Positions 33,880 to 42,347 of a stretch of DNA of 64,000 nt are shown here, in pieces. Position 1 is the stretch's first letter, and every line of letters begins with the position of its first letter. The notes under the pieces are model-generated. The model searched no databases. It had not been told where the DNA came from and was given only the letters and a program-made list of their open reading frames with translations. The stretch covers positions 27,335-91,334 of the forward strand of contig CADEFF010000011.1 of the NCBI GenBank assembly GCA_902826565.1. The letters are read 5' to 3'. The stretch comes from an uncultured Rhodospirillaceae bacterium. Lineage in GTDB: Bacteria > Pseudomonadota > Alphaproteobacteria > Dongiales > Dongiaceae. A program made the translations under genes and the position numbers.

Positions 33880-35171
33880 GCCATTTCGCCTATCGCGACG
33901 GGCAGCTCCACGCCGAGGGAGTGCCGGTGGCGGCGCTCGCGCGCGCCGTCGGCACGCCCTTCTATTGCTATTCCTCGGCGGCGCTGGTCGAGGCCTACGG
34001 CGCCTTCCGGGCCGCCTTCGCCGGCATGAATGTCCGCGTCTGCTATTCGCTGAAGGCGAACTCGAACCGGGCCGTGATCGCGACCCTGCTGGCCGAAGGC
34101 GCCGGCGCCGACGTGGTCTCCGAGGGCGAGATGCGCCAGGCGCTCGCGGCGGGCGTGGCGCCGGGCGAGATCGTCTTCGCCGGCGTCGGCAAGATGGCGC
34201 GCGAGATGCGCGCCGGGCTCGAGGCCGGCATCCGCCAGTTCAACGTCGAATCGATCCCGGAGCTGCGGCTCCTCAACGAGGTCGCGCTGTCGATGGGCCG
34301 GCGCGCGCCGGTCGCCCTCCGCATCAATCCGGACGTCGATGCGCGGACCCACGCGAAGATCTCGACCGGCAAGGCGGAGAACAAGTTCGGCATCGATCTA
34401 GGCCATGCGGCGGAGGCCTATGCCGAGGCCGCGAGACTGCCGGGCATCGCGGTCGAGGGCCTCGCCATCCATATCGGCTCGCAGCTCGAGGAGCTGACCC
34501 CCTATCGCCAGGCCTTCGCGCGCATGGCGGAGCTCGTGCAGAACCTGCGCGCCTCGGGCCATCCGGTGCGCAGCCTCGATCTCGGCGGCGGCCTCGGCAT
34601 CGCCTATCAGGGCAAGGCGCCGCCGCCGCTCGCCGACTATGCGGCGCTGGTGCGCGAGACGGTCGGCGGTCTCGGGCTCGACCTGATCCTCGAGCCGGGC
34701 CGGCGCCTCGTCGGCGAGGCCGGCATCCTGGTCAGCGAAGTGCTCTATGTGAAGGAAGGCGTGAGCCGCAATTTCGTCATCGTCGATGCGGCGATGAACG
34801 ACCTGATCCGCCCGGCGCTCTACGACGCCTATCACGCGATCCTGCCGGTGACGGAGCCGCCCTCCGACGCGCCGGTGCGCCGCGTGGACGTGGTGGGGCC
34901 GATCTGCGAGACCGGCGACCGCTTCGCCGAGCAGCGCCCGCTGCCTCCGCCGGCCGCAGGCGATCTCCTCGCCTTCTGCGCCGCCGGGGCCTATGGCGCG
35001 GTCATGGCCTCCGCCTACAACACGCGGCCCCCGGCGGCGGAGGTCATGGTCAGGGGCTCCGGTCACGAAATCGTCAGGCCTCGCCTGGGTTATGACGCTA
35101 TACTGGCGATGGACCGGCTGCCGGCCTGGCTCGCGCCGCCGGCGGCCCGCAAATCGCGGGGCGTGGGCTGA
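33876..35171 (+). CDS. lysA: Diaminopimelate decarboxylase
   Basis: The product has 431 residues. The PLP lysine is Lys60 (VCYSLKANSN), and the fold III signatures HIGSQL, SLDLGGGLGI and LEPGRRLVGEAG are intact, as is the C-terminal ICETGDRFAEQRPLP. It makes L-lysine and CO2 from meso-diaminopimelate. The start overlaps the lptM stop as ATGA. The conserved MSHFAYRDG start supports this ATG. A TIGR02302 gene follows after 36 bases. Confidence 0.96.
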   Translation: MSHFAYRDGQLHAEGVPVAALARAVGTPFYCYSSAALVEAYGAFRAAFAGMNVRVCYSLKANSNRAVIATLLAEGAGADVVSEGEMRQALAAGVAPGEIVFAGVGKMAREMRAGLEAGIRQFNVESIPELRLLNEVALSMGRRAPVALRINPDVDARTHAKISTGKAENKFGIDLGHAAEAYAEAARLPGIAVEGLAIHIGSQLEELTPYRQAFARMAELVQNLRASGHPVRSLDLGGGLGIAYQGKAPPPLADYAALVRETVGGLGLDLILEPGRRLVGEAGILVSEVLYVKEGVSRNFVIVDAAMNDLIRPALYDAYHAILPVTEPPSDAPVRRVDVVGPICETGDRFAEQRPLPPPAAGDLLAFCAAGAYGAVMASAYNTRPPAAEVMVRGSGHEIVRPRLGYDAILAMDRLPAWLAPPAARKSRGVG

Positions 35172-35207
35172 CGCATCGCCCGGCGCCCTGGAAAGGGCCC
35201 GAACCGC

Positions 35208-37673
35208 ATGACGACCGGCGGACCGGCGGATCCGGTCATCGATCGCAAATTGAGGGCGCGGCTCGGCCGATGGGTCTGGCTGGCGCGGCTCGTGCTCTGG
35301 TGGGAGCGGCTTTGGCCAGCACTTTGGCCCGCTCTGGGCGTGGCCGGGCTGTTTCTCGCCGTGGCGCTCTTCGACCTGCTGCCGGCGCTGCCCGACTGGC
35401 TCCATCTCCTGGTTCTCGCGGCCTTCGCCGCCGCGTTCCTGTGGTCGGTCTGGCGCGGTTTCCGGCGCTTTGCGGCCCCCGATCTCCATGCCGCGCGGCG
35501 GCGCGTCGAGCTCGATAGCGGCTTCGCCCATCGGCCGCTGACGACGATCGAGGACCGCGTCGCCGGCAATCCCGAGAACCCGGCAATCCGCGAGCTCTGG
35601 CATCGGCATCGCGCGATGCTGCTGGCGGGCCTGGGCGCCCTCCGCCTCGGCTGGCCGCGGCCCGGCCTGGCGAAGCGCGACCCCTGGGGATTGCGCGCCG
35701 GCGTCGGGCTCCTGCTGATCGTGGCGCTGGTGGCGGCGCGGGAGAATGCGCCCGAACGGCTGATGCGCGCGGTGGCGCCCGGCTTCGGCTTCATCGGCGA
35801 GGCCGTGCCGACCGCCTACGACATCTGGATCACCCCGCCCGACTATACCGGCCAGCCCCCGGTCCTGCTCTCCTCCGGCACAACAGGGGCCGCGGCGACC
35901 GGGCCGACCGTGCCGAGCGGCACCGCGGTGACGGTCGCCGAAGGCAGCAAGGTGCTGGCCCAGCTTTCCGGCCCGCGCCGCGCGCCGCAGCTTGCGATCG
36001 GCGAGAAGGACGTTCCCTTCGAGGCTTTCGGCGAGGATAGCTGGCGGCTCGAAAGCGCGATCCTGGTCGGCGACCGGCTCGCGATCTCGTCCGGCGGCAC
36101 GATCATCGCCGAATGGCCTCTGAAGGTGACGCCGGACAACGCGCCGAAGATCGCCCTCACCGCCGATCCGTCGCAGACCGATCGCGGCGTGCTCCATCTG
36201 CAATATCATGCGAGCGACGACCATGGCGTCACCGGCGTCAGCGCGGTGATGCGCCCCACCCTGCCCGGCATCAACCAGACGATCGAGGTCGCCCTTCCCC
36301 TGCCCGGCCGGAACGCCCGCGACGCGCAGGGCAGCAGCTTCAACGACCTCACCGCGCATCCCCTGGCGGGGACCGAGGTCGAGCTGCAGCTCGTGGCCCA
36401 TGATGCGGTCGGGCAGACCGGCCGCAGCGAGCCCGTCAGCTTCACCCTGCCGGAGCGCGAATTCCACCATCCGGTGGCGCGCGCCATCATCGACCTCCGC
36501 CGGCTCCTGACCCTGAAGCCCGAGCAGCGCGGCGGCGTCGCGGGCGCGCTCGGCGTGATCGCGGCCGATACGGCGAGCTACGCGAACGACGTCGTCGCGA
36601 TGCTGAGCCTGAGCGCGGCGATCGGCCGGCTCCGCTACGACCGCGGCAACCCGACCGCCATCCCGGCCGTGCAGGCCCTGATGTGGGACACCGCCATCCG
36701 GATCGAGGAGGGCGAGCTCGCCGTCGCGTTGCAGCGGCTGCGCGACGCGCAGAAGGCGCTCGAGGAGGCGCTCGACAGCAACGCGCCGGACGAGGAGATC
36801 CAACGCCTGATGAACGAGCTGCAGCAGGCGATGAACGACTATCTCGATTCGCTGGTCGAGCGCATGCAGCGCGATCTCGCGGAAGGACGCCAGCTCGAGC
36901 CGATCGACCCGAACGCGGTGAAGATGCAGCGCGAGGACCTGCAGAAGATGCTGGATCAGGCGCGGCAGATGGCCGAGGCCGGCGCGCGCGAAGCGGCCCG
37001 CAACATGCTCTCGCGGCTGCAGGAGATGCTGGAGAACCTGCAATCGGGCCAGGCTTCCGGCGACGCGCAGGAGGGCGAAAACGAGGCGGCGGAGCTCATG
37101 AAACAGCTCCAGGCCCTGACGCAGCAGCAGCAGACCCTGCTCGACCGGACCTTCCGCGACGCGCAATCGGCCGAGAGCGGCGCGCCCGTCCCGGACATGC
37201 AGGGCCAGTCGGCGCAGCAGGAGGGACTGCGGCAGACGCTGGGCGACATCATGCGGCAATTCGGCGAGCTGACCGGCGACATCCCGCAGCAGCTCGGCAA
37301 TGCGGAGCGTGCGATGAACGACGCCGTCGGCGCGCTCGATCGCGACCAGCCGGGCCCCGCCTCGGAAGCGCAAGGCCGCGCGCTGGACGAGCTGATGCAG
37401 GGCGCCGAGGCCATGACCCGCATGCTGGCGCAGCGTTTCGGCGGTCGGCCGGGGCGCGGCGGCGCCGATCAGCTCATGGGACAGAATCCGGATGGCGCCG
37501 CGCAGACTCAGCCCGGCACCGGCATCATCGACACCGGCGACGTGAAGATCCCGGACGAAGCCGATCTGCAGCGCGCGCGCCAGATTCTGGACGAGCTGCG
37601 TCGCCGTTCCTCCGAGCAGTACCGCCCGAAATACGAGCGGGACTATCTCCGCCGTCTGCTGGATCGTTTCTGA
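35208..37673 (+). CDS. TIGR02302 family protein (DUF4175), large membrane-anchored protein
   Basis: The product has 821 residues. Two membrane segments near the N-terminus (about 40-80) and one near 165-180 precede a long, mostly alpha-helical and glutamine-rich part (about 430-820: repeated E-x-x-x-Q stretches, QQQTLLDRTF, MQGQSAQQEGLRQTLGD) that looks like coiled coil. The C-terminal end QYRPKYERDYLRRLLDRF is highly conserved in the family. The function is unknown; the location after argH-lptM-lysA is conserved across alphaproteobacteria. The long regular helices suggest a scaffold or tether in the envelope; that is inference. Confidence 0.85.
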   Translation: MTTGGPADPVIDRKLRARLGRWVWLARLVLWWERLWPALWPALGVAGLFLAVALFDLLPALPDWLHLLVLAAFAAAFLWSVWRGFRRFAAPDLHAARRRVELDSGFAHRPLTTIEDRVAGNPENPAIRELWHRHRAMLLAGLGALRLGWPRPGLAKRDPWGLRAGVGLLLIVALVAARENAPERLMRAVAPGFGFIGEAVPTAYDIWITPPDYTGQPPVLLSSGTTGAAATGPTVPSGTAVTVAEGSKVLAQLSGPRRAPQLAIGEKDVPFEAFGEDSWRLESAILVGDRLAISSGGTIIAEWPLKVTPDNAPKIALTADPSQTDRGVLHLQYHASDDHGVTGVSAVMRPTLPGINQTIEVALPLPGRNARDAQGSSFNDLTAHPLAGTEVELQLVAHDAVGQTGRSEPVSFTLPEREFHHPVARAIIDLRRLLTLKPEQRGGVAGALGVIAADTASYANDVVAMLSLSAAIGRLRYDRGNPTAIPAVQALMWDTAIRIEEGELAVALQRLRDAQKALEEALDSNAPDEEIQRLMNELQQAMNDYLDSLVERMQRDLAEGRQLEPIDPNAVKMQREDLQKMLDQARQMAEAGAREAARNMLSRLQEMLENLQSGQASGDAQEGENEAAELMKQLQALTQQQQTLLDRTFRDAQSAESGAPVPDMQGQSAQQEGLRQTLGDIMRQFGELTGDIPQQLGNAERAMNDAVGALDRDQPGPASEAQGRALDELMQGAEAMTRMLAQRFGGRPGRGGADQLMGQNPDGAAQTQPGTGIIDTGDVKIPDEADLQRARQILDELRRRSSEQYRPKYERDYLRRLLDRF

Positions 37674-37710
37674 GAACTTCGCGCGAGCGCTCTCGAAGCG
37701 CCCCTCGGCC

Positions 37711-38106
37711 TCAGGCGGCCGCGCCGCGCGCCGCCATGATGCGGTTGCCTTCGGCCAGCGTCTCGGTCATGGCCGCGACGAACTGATCCACGGTGAAGGG
37801 CTTCGACAGGACGCGGTGCACCAGCACCTCGAGGTCGTGCGCCCGCTGCCGTTCCATCGCATAGCCCGTCATCATCAGGATCGGCAGGTTCGGATGGGTC
37901 TTGGCGAGCTTCAGCGAAAGCGCGATGCCGTCGAGCCGGGGCATCACGATGTCGGTAACGAGGAGGTCGAAGTTTTCCCGCGCGAGGGCTTCGAGCGCGA
38001 AGGCGCCGTCGACGACCGCCATGACCTCGTGGCCGCGCGATTCGATGATGCGCACCACGAGCTGGCGCACCGCCCCATCGTCTTCCGCCACAAGGATGCG
38101 CGCCAT
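37711..38106 (-). CDS. cpdR: Single-domain response regulator, CpdR type
   Basis: The product has 131 residues from the ATG at 38106, which has GAGGTAA upstream; the frame is open further upstream. It is a lone receiver domain: Asp10/Asp9 pocket, phospho-acceptor Asp52 (LLVTDIVMP), Thr80 (LMMTGY) and Lys102 (LSKPF). The segment YAMERQRAHDLEVLVHRVL closely resembles Caulobacter CpdR. Dephosphorylated CpdR helps ClpXP degrade CtrA and other cell-cycle proteins. A TTAA-N7-TTAA site about 100 bases upstream suggests control by CtrA itself, giving a feedback loop; that link is inference. Confidence 0.86.
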   Translation of the reverse strand: MARILVAEDDGAVRQLVVRIIESRGHEVMAVVDGAFALEALARENFDLLVTDIVMPRLDGIALSLKLAKTHPNLPILMMTGYAMERQRAHDLEVLVHRVLSKPFTVDQFVAAMTETLAEGNRIMAARGAAA

Positions 38107-38289
38107 CGGGTTACCTCGTTTGCCGCGTTGCTGAAGCCGCGACACTATCGCACGAAAGCGGGCTCCGACCGCCGACCAGGCATGTAATTAAACTGTGTTG
38201 GAAAGTTTAAAGCTTGGTTAATTCCTAACGCGGCGCGTTCAGGTTAACCTTGGATTATTCACGTTTTTTATTTGACCGCAGAGCCAGGG
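38107..38289 (-). promoter_or_regulatory. AT-rich cpdR promoter region with CtrA-like site
   Basis: The sequence between cpdR and the DUF3426 gene is unusually AT-rich. TTAA (38207-38210), seven bases, TTAA (38218-38221) matches the core of the CtrA binding site (TTAA-N7-TTAA), and further TTAA half-sites stand at 38188 and 38244. No terminator with a T-run was recognised for the upstream DUF3426 gene. Confidence 0.55.
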
Positions 38290-38961
38290 TCACTCGCCCA
38301 CGGGCTTGTCCGTGAAGCTGATGGTGATGCGCTTCGAGGCTGCCGGCGGATTCTTGGTGCTGGTGCTGAAATGCGCGGTCTCGCCCGCCGCCAGCGTGCG
38401 GCTGTCGATGCGAAATACCCAGTCGAACAGCCACTGGTTCTGGTCGTTGCGCAGGGTCGCCATCAGGTTGGGCACGCCCTGGATCTCGCCGGTCTTGTTG
38501 AAGATGTCGCCCTGCACGACGAGCACTTCCTCGCCGCCGATGGTCTGCCGCACGAAATTGATGTTGCTGAGCTCCATCCCTTCGCCCAGCACCGCCGTCT
38601 CGAGCCCGACCAGCGCGTAGAGCTCGCGCGTCGCCGGCCATTGCTGGATGATGCGTTCGCGCCCCAGATAGCCCACCGCGGCCGCGACGCCGAACAGCAC
38701 GACGACCAGCAGCAGCAATCCGAATCCGGTATTGACCGGCTGCGGTGCGCGGCTGCGCGGGCGCGGCGGAATCGTGACCGGCTCCGGAGTCGCGAGCGGG
38801 TCGGCTTCGAGCGGCAGCTCGACGCGCTGCGGCATGTCCATGGGCGGAAGCTGATGCCAGAGATGTTGGCATTTCGCGCAACGCACCTTCCGCCCTGACA
38901 CGCCGAGCGCAGCCGGGTCGGTGGCGTAGCGTGTCGAGCAGGCCGGGCAGGTGAGAATCAT
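38290..38961 (-). CDS. Zinc-ribbon (MJ0042) DUF3426 membrane protein
   Basis: The product has 223 residues from the ATG at 38961; the frame is open to 39018. The N-terminal zinc ribbon has Cys5-x-x-Cys8 and Cys28-x-x-Cys31 (MILTCPACSTRYATDP, CAKCQHLWH). A proline-rich linker leads to one membrane helix (about 80-100), and the C-terminal DUF3426 domain (about 110-223) should be periplasmic. The function is unknown. The gene is divergent from ftsE, a placement often seen in alphaproteobacteria. Confidence 0.87.
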   Translation of the reverse strand: MILTCPACSTRYATDPAALGVSGRKVRCAKCQHLWHQLPPMDMPQRVELPLEADPLATPEPVTIPPRPRSRAPQPVNTGFGLLLLVVVLFGVAAAVGYLGRERIIQQWPATRELYALVGLETAVLGEGMELSNINFVRQTIGGEEVLVVQGDIFNKTGEIQGVPNLMATLRNDQNQWLFDWVFRIDSRTLAAGETAHFSTSTKNPPAASKRITISFTDKPVGE

Positions 38962-39100
38962 CGAGGGCACGAAAGCTCCGGTTCTCTGCGTTATAGGAAT
39001 TTGCCCATCCGAAGGCAAGCGGGCCGCGCCGCTGGACGGCCTAAAATGCCTGTGCGAGACTCCGCCCCTACCGCGTTCCCCGGCAAGGGATTTTGCGTCC

Positions 39101-39778
39101 TTGGTCCTGCTCGAAGACGTGTCGGTGCGTTATGGCACCGGCCCGGAGGTCCTGCACGATATCTCGTTCGCGCTGGCCCCGGGCTCGTTCCATTTTCTGG
39201 TCGGCCCCAGCGGCGCCGGCAAATCGACGCTGCTGAAGCTGCTGCATCTCGCGGTGCGGCCCTCCCGGGGCCGGCTCAATCTCTTCGGGCGCGATGTCAA
39301 CGCGCTCGCCCGCGCCGACCTGCCGGCGATGCGGCGACGGATCGGCGTGGTGTTCCAGGAGTTCCGGCTGATCCCGCATCTGAGCGCCTTCGACAATGTG
39401 GCCCTGCCGCTGCGTCTCGCCGGCGCCAAAGGCGGCGAGATCAGACAGCATGTGACCGAGCTGCTGCAGTGGGTCGGGCTCGGCGACCAGATCGAGACGC
39501 GGCCGGCGCGGCTTTCCGGCGGGCAGCAGCAGCGCGTCGCGATCGCGCGCGCCGTCATCGCCCGGCCGAGCCTGCTCATCGCCGACGAGCCCACCGGCAA
39601 TGTCGACGACCGCATCGCCATGCGCCTCATGTATCTCTTCGAGGAGCTGAACAAGCTCGGGACCACCGTGCTGATCGCCACGCACAACGAGGCCCTGGTC
39701 AACCGGTTCGGCCACCGCCAGCTCCGGCTCGACGGCGGCCGGCTGCTGACCCGGCCCCGCCCCGCCGAGGTCGGCTGA
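39101..39778 (+). CDS. ftsE: Cell-division ATP-binding protein FtsE
   Basis: The product has 225 residues when started at TTG 39101 ([12 protein letters not shown]), with AAGGGA 10 bases upstream; the frame is open to 38951, but the extra 50 residues do not look like FtsE. Walker [10 protein letters not shown] (about 35-43), signature LSGGQQQR, Walker [10 protein letters not shown] and the FtsE-type ATHNEALV H-loop are intact. With FtsX it forms a Type VII-like ABC complex that activates septal peptidoglycan hydrolysis. The stop is three bases before ftsX. Confidence 0.9.
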   Translation: MVLLEDVSVRYGTGPEVLHDISFALAPGSFHFLVGPSGAGKSTLLKLLHLAVRPSRGRLNLFGRDVNALARADLPAMRRRIGVVFQEFRLIPHLSAFDNVALPLRLAGAKGGEIRQHVTELLQWVGLGDQIETRPARLSGGQQQRVAIARAVIARPSLLIADEPTGNVDDRIAMRLMYLFEELNKLGTTVLIATHNEALVNRFGHRQLRLDGGRLLTRPRPAEVG

Positions 39779-39781
39779 GCC

Positions 39782-40663
39782 ATGCTGCGGAACGATCTTC
39801 CGCTCGGCGCCGATGCGGCCGCCCGCTTCCTGCCCTGGATCGTGGGCACGATGGTCTATCTGGCGGCGCTCGCGCTCGCGAGCGCCTTCGCCGTCAACCT
39901 CGCGATCGGAAGCTGGCGCGCCGACATCACCGGCGAGCTCACGGTCGAGGTGCCTGACTTCGGCGACGTCGCCGATACGGAGCGCCAGGCGCGGCTCGAG
40001 GCGGTCGTAACCGACCTGCTTGCGATCGACGGCGTCGAAGGGGCGGCGCTGATCGGGCCGGAGGAGGTGCGCCGGTTGCTGGAGCCCTGGCTCGGGCCCG
40101 ACGCGGCGGCGGCCGACCTGCCGCTGCCGGATCTGATCGCCGTCACCCTCGCCCGCGACGCTGCCGTCGATCTGCCTGCGCTCGAGGCGAAACTCGACGA
40201 GACGGCGCCGGGCCTGCGCATCGACGATCATCGCGGCTGGATCGAGCGCATCGACCGGATCGGCACGCTCGTGGAGCTGCTGACGGCCGCCGTGGTGCTG
40301 TTGGTCGCCGGTGCCGCGGCGCTCGCCGTGGTGTTCGTGACCCGCACCGGCCTCGACATCCACCGCCAGACCGTCGACCTCGTCCATATGCTGGGGGCGC
40401 GGGACGGCTATATCGCCCGGCTCTTCGAGCGCCATGCGCTCGCCTTCGGCTTCATCGGCGGGATCCTCGGCCTCGCCGCCGCCATCGCCACGATCAGCGC
40501 GATCGGGCTCGCGGCGAGCCGGGCCGGCGCCGGGCTGCTGCCGACCGTGCATCTCGGCCTGCCGCACTGGGTCGCCCTCGCCTGCCTGCCCTTCGCCGCC
40601 GCGGCCGTGGCGATGCTGACCGCGCGCTGGACCGTGCTTCGCACCCTCTCCCGCGGCCTCTAG
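39782..40663 (+). CDS. ftsX: Cell-division protein FtsX
   Basis: The product has 293 residues. An N-terminal membrane helix (about 17-40), a periplasmic domain (about 45-160) and three more helices (about 168-190, 215-240, 255-275) match FtsX topology. Segments such as [14 protein letters not shown] and [19 protein letters not shown] are typical. FtsX carries the FtsE signal across the membrane to amidase activators at the septum. It follows ftsE immediately and is followed by ydcF and plsC in the same orientation. Confidence 0.9.
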   Translation: MLRNDLPLGADAAARFLPWIVGTMVYLAALALASAFAVNLAIGSWRADITGELTVEVPDFGDVADTERQARLEAVVTDLLAIDGVEGAALIGPEEVRRLLEPWLGPDAAAADLPLPDLIAVTLARDAAVDLPALEAKLDETAPGLRIDDHRGWIERIDRIGTLVELLTAAVVLLVAGAAALAVVFVTRTGLDIHRQTVDLVHMLGARDGYIARLFERHALAFGFIGGILGLAAAIATISAIGLAASRAGAGLLPTVHLGLPHWVALACLPFAAAAVAMLTARWTVLRTLSRGL

Positions 40664-40666
40664 CCC

Positions 40667-41332
40667 ATGCCGCGGCGCCCCTCGCTCGCCCGCCCCGTTC
40701 CCGGTCGCGGCCGGCGCCTCGCGGTGCGGCTGCTGATGGCGGCCCTCCTGATTCTGGTCCTCTGGTGCATCGGCCTGATCGCCTTCGTGGCGCGCATCCC
40801 CGGGCCGGAAGACGTGGCGGAGGATCCGACCGATGCGGTGGTGGTGCTGACCGGCGGCGTCGGGCGCCTCGAATCGGGCCTCGCCTTGCTCGAAGCCGGC
40901 AGCGCGAAGCAGCTCTTCATCAGCGGGGTTCACGCCGACGTGGATGTCGCGACGCTGCTGCAGAGCCTCGTGCCGGGCAGCGCGCCGATGCCCGACGCCG
41001 CGACCATCGCCTGCTGCATCCGCCTCGGCTACGCCGCCGCCGACACGCGCGGCAACGCCGAGGAAACCGCGCGCTGGATGCGCGCCGCGAGCTTCACCAC
41101 GCTCCGCCTCGTCACCGCCGATTACCACATGCCGCGCAGCCTGCTCGAATTCCATCGCGCCATGCCGGAGATCGCGGTGCTGCCCTTCCCGGTCTTTCCC
41201 GAGCAGGTGCGCCGCGACGGCTGGTGGCGCTGGCCCGGCACGACGAGCCTCCTCGTCCGCGAATACAACAAGTATCTGGTGGCGCTGGCGCGCGGCATCG
41301 CGCTCCCCTCCGAGAGCGCCGGACAGAACTGA
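40667..41332 (+). CDS. YdcF family (DUF218) protein
   Basis: The product has 221 residues. An N-terminal membrane helix (about 20-42) anchors a DUF218 domain. DUF218 hallmarks are AVVVLTGGVGRLESGLALLEAG, KQLFISGVH, NAEETARWM and LVTADYHMPRSLLEF (the conserved T-x-x-x-H-M-x-R motif). The SanA/YdcF/ElyC family acts in envelope biogenesis, ElyC for instance in peptidoglycan precursor metabolism. It sits four bases after the ftsX stop, probably co-transcribed with ftsEX and plsC. Confidence 0.88.
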   Translation: MPRRPSLARPVPGRGRRLAVRLLMAALLILVLWCIGLIAFVARIPGPEDVAEDPTDAVVVLTGGVGRLESGLALLEAGSAKQLFISGVHADVDVATLLQSLVPGSAPMPDAATIACCIRLGYAAADTRGNAEETARWMRAASFTTLRLVTADYHMPRSLLEFHRAMPEIAVLPFPVFPEQVRRDGWWRWPGTTSLLVREYNKYLVALARGIALPSESAGQN

Positions 41333-41347
41333 GCGACGAGAATTCCC

Positions 41348-42085
41348 ATGGCCGCGCTCCGCGCCCTTCTTTTCAACATCGTCTATTTCCTCTGGACCGC
41401 GCTCATCGTAATCCTCGGCCTGCCCGTCGCGCTCTTCGGCTATCGCGCGGTCTATGGGCTCGGCCGGCTCTGGGCGCGCGGCGCCTTCGCGGCCCTGAAG
41501 GCGATCGTCGGGCTCGATCATCGCTTCCTCGACATGCCGCAACCGGAGGGCCCGGTGATCTATGCGATCAAGCACCAGTCGGCCTGGGACACCATGGCCT
41601 TCTCGGCATTGCCCGACCGGCCGGCCTATGTGCTGAAGCGCGAGCTTACCTGGATCCCCTTCTTCGGCTGGCTGCTGCGGGCGGCGGGCTTCATCGCGGT
41701 CGACCGGAAGGCGGGCGCGGCCGCGCTCCGCCGGTTGCTGCGCGACGCCGAACGCACCGTCGCGGGCGGGCGCTCGCTGCTCATCTTTCCCGAAGGCACC
41801 AGGGTGCAGCCCGGCGAAAGGCGGCCCTATCAACCGGGCATCGCCGCGCTCTATGAGCGCTTGCAAATCCCGGTCGTTCCGGTCGCGCTCAATTCCGGGC
41901 TCTTCTGGGGCCGGCGCAGCTTCGTGAAGCGGCCCGGCCGCATCACCGTCGAGTTTCTGCCACCGATCCCCCCCGGCCTCAAGCGGCGGGAATTCATGGC
42001 GCTGCTGGAGGAGCGCATCGAGTCGGCCTCCACCAGGCTCGCCGCACCGCGCAGCAGCGACCGACTGCCCGGTCGACCGGACTGA
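41348..42085 (+). CDS. plsC: 1-acyl-sn-glycerol-3-phosphate acyltransferase
   Basis: The product has 245 residues. The acyltransferase motifs are complete: His76-x4-Asp81 (KHQSAWD) and FPEGTR (147-152), with the substrate-binding LKRELTWIPFFGW between. One or two N-terminal hydrophobic segments (about 8-35) place it at the inner membrane. It adds the second acyl chain to lysophosphatidic acid in phospholipid synthesis. It is the last gene of the ftsEX-ydcF-plsC run. Confidence 0.92.
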   Translation: MAALRALLFNIVYFLWTALIVILGLPVALFGYRAVYGLGRLWARGAFAALKAIVGLDHRFLDMPQPEGPVIYAIKHQSAWDTMAFSALPDRPAYVLKRELTWIPFFGWLLRAAGFIAVDRKAGAAALRRLLRDAERTVAGGRSLLIFPEGTRVQPGERRPYQPGIAALYERLQIPVVPVALNSGLFWGRRSFVKRPGRITVEFLPPIPPGLKRREFMALLEERIESASTRLAAPRSSDRLPGRPD

Positions 42086-42347
42086 AACGCCGGCCCGGTC
42101 GCCGCCATTTCCAGCCACATCCCGCTCCGTTGTCCCCAGGGTTTTCCACAAAGCGCGGATTTTCCCCGATATGCCGGAAACTGCCCTGTGGAAAGCGGTA
42201 ACTCCGGGGAGTCTTTTATTTAACCATATGATTAATAAAGATAATTTTGAAGATTGCCAGAAAACGTTTCGTGAACGGAACTTGATTTAAACACCCGTCG
42301 CCTTTAGAATTTTCGGCCCTCGCAGGACCACCGGACCGGACCACGCC
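42086..42347 (+). promoter_or_regulatory. nrdJ control region with DnaA-box-like sites and AT-rich palindrome
   Basis: TTTTCCACA (42142-42150) fits the DnaA box consensus TTWTNCACA, and TGTGGAAAG (42187-42195) is an inverted near match (8 of 9). Downstream, 42213-42310 is AT-rich and holds TTAACCATATGATTAA (42220-42235), a nearly perfect palindrome that is also TTAA-N8-TTAA. GTTTCGT-GA-ACGGAAC is a further imperfect hairpin near 42268. No classical -35/-10 pair was certain. No cobalamin riboswitch was recognised. Confidence 0.5.

Noticed and set aside
39068..42151. Very long minus-strand open frame over ftsE, ftsX, ydcF and plsC
   Set aside because: It is the mirror of four well-recognised plus-strand genes in GC-rich DNA; its protein is rich in Arg, Gly, Asp and Glu with no domain.
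42086..42347. Chromosomal replication origin
   Set aside because: Only two DnaA-like sites are present, and the gene context (plsC, nrdJ) is not that of alphaproteobacterial origins, which usually lie near hemE, dnaA or parAB.
42086..42347. Cobalamin riboswitch before nrdJ
   Set aside because: No B12-box-like GCCACTG sequence or large folded domain was recognised.
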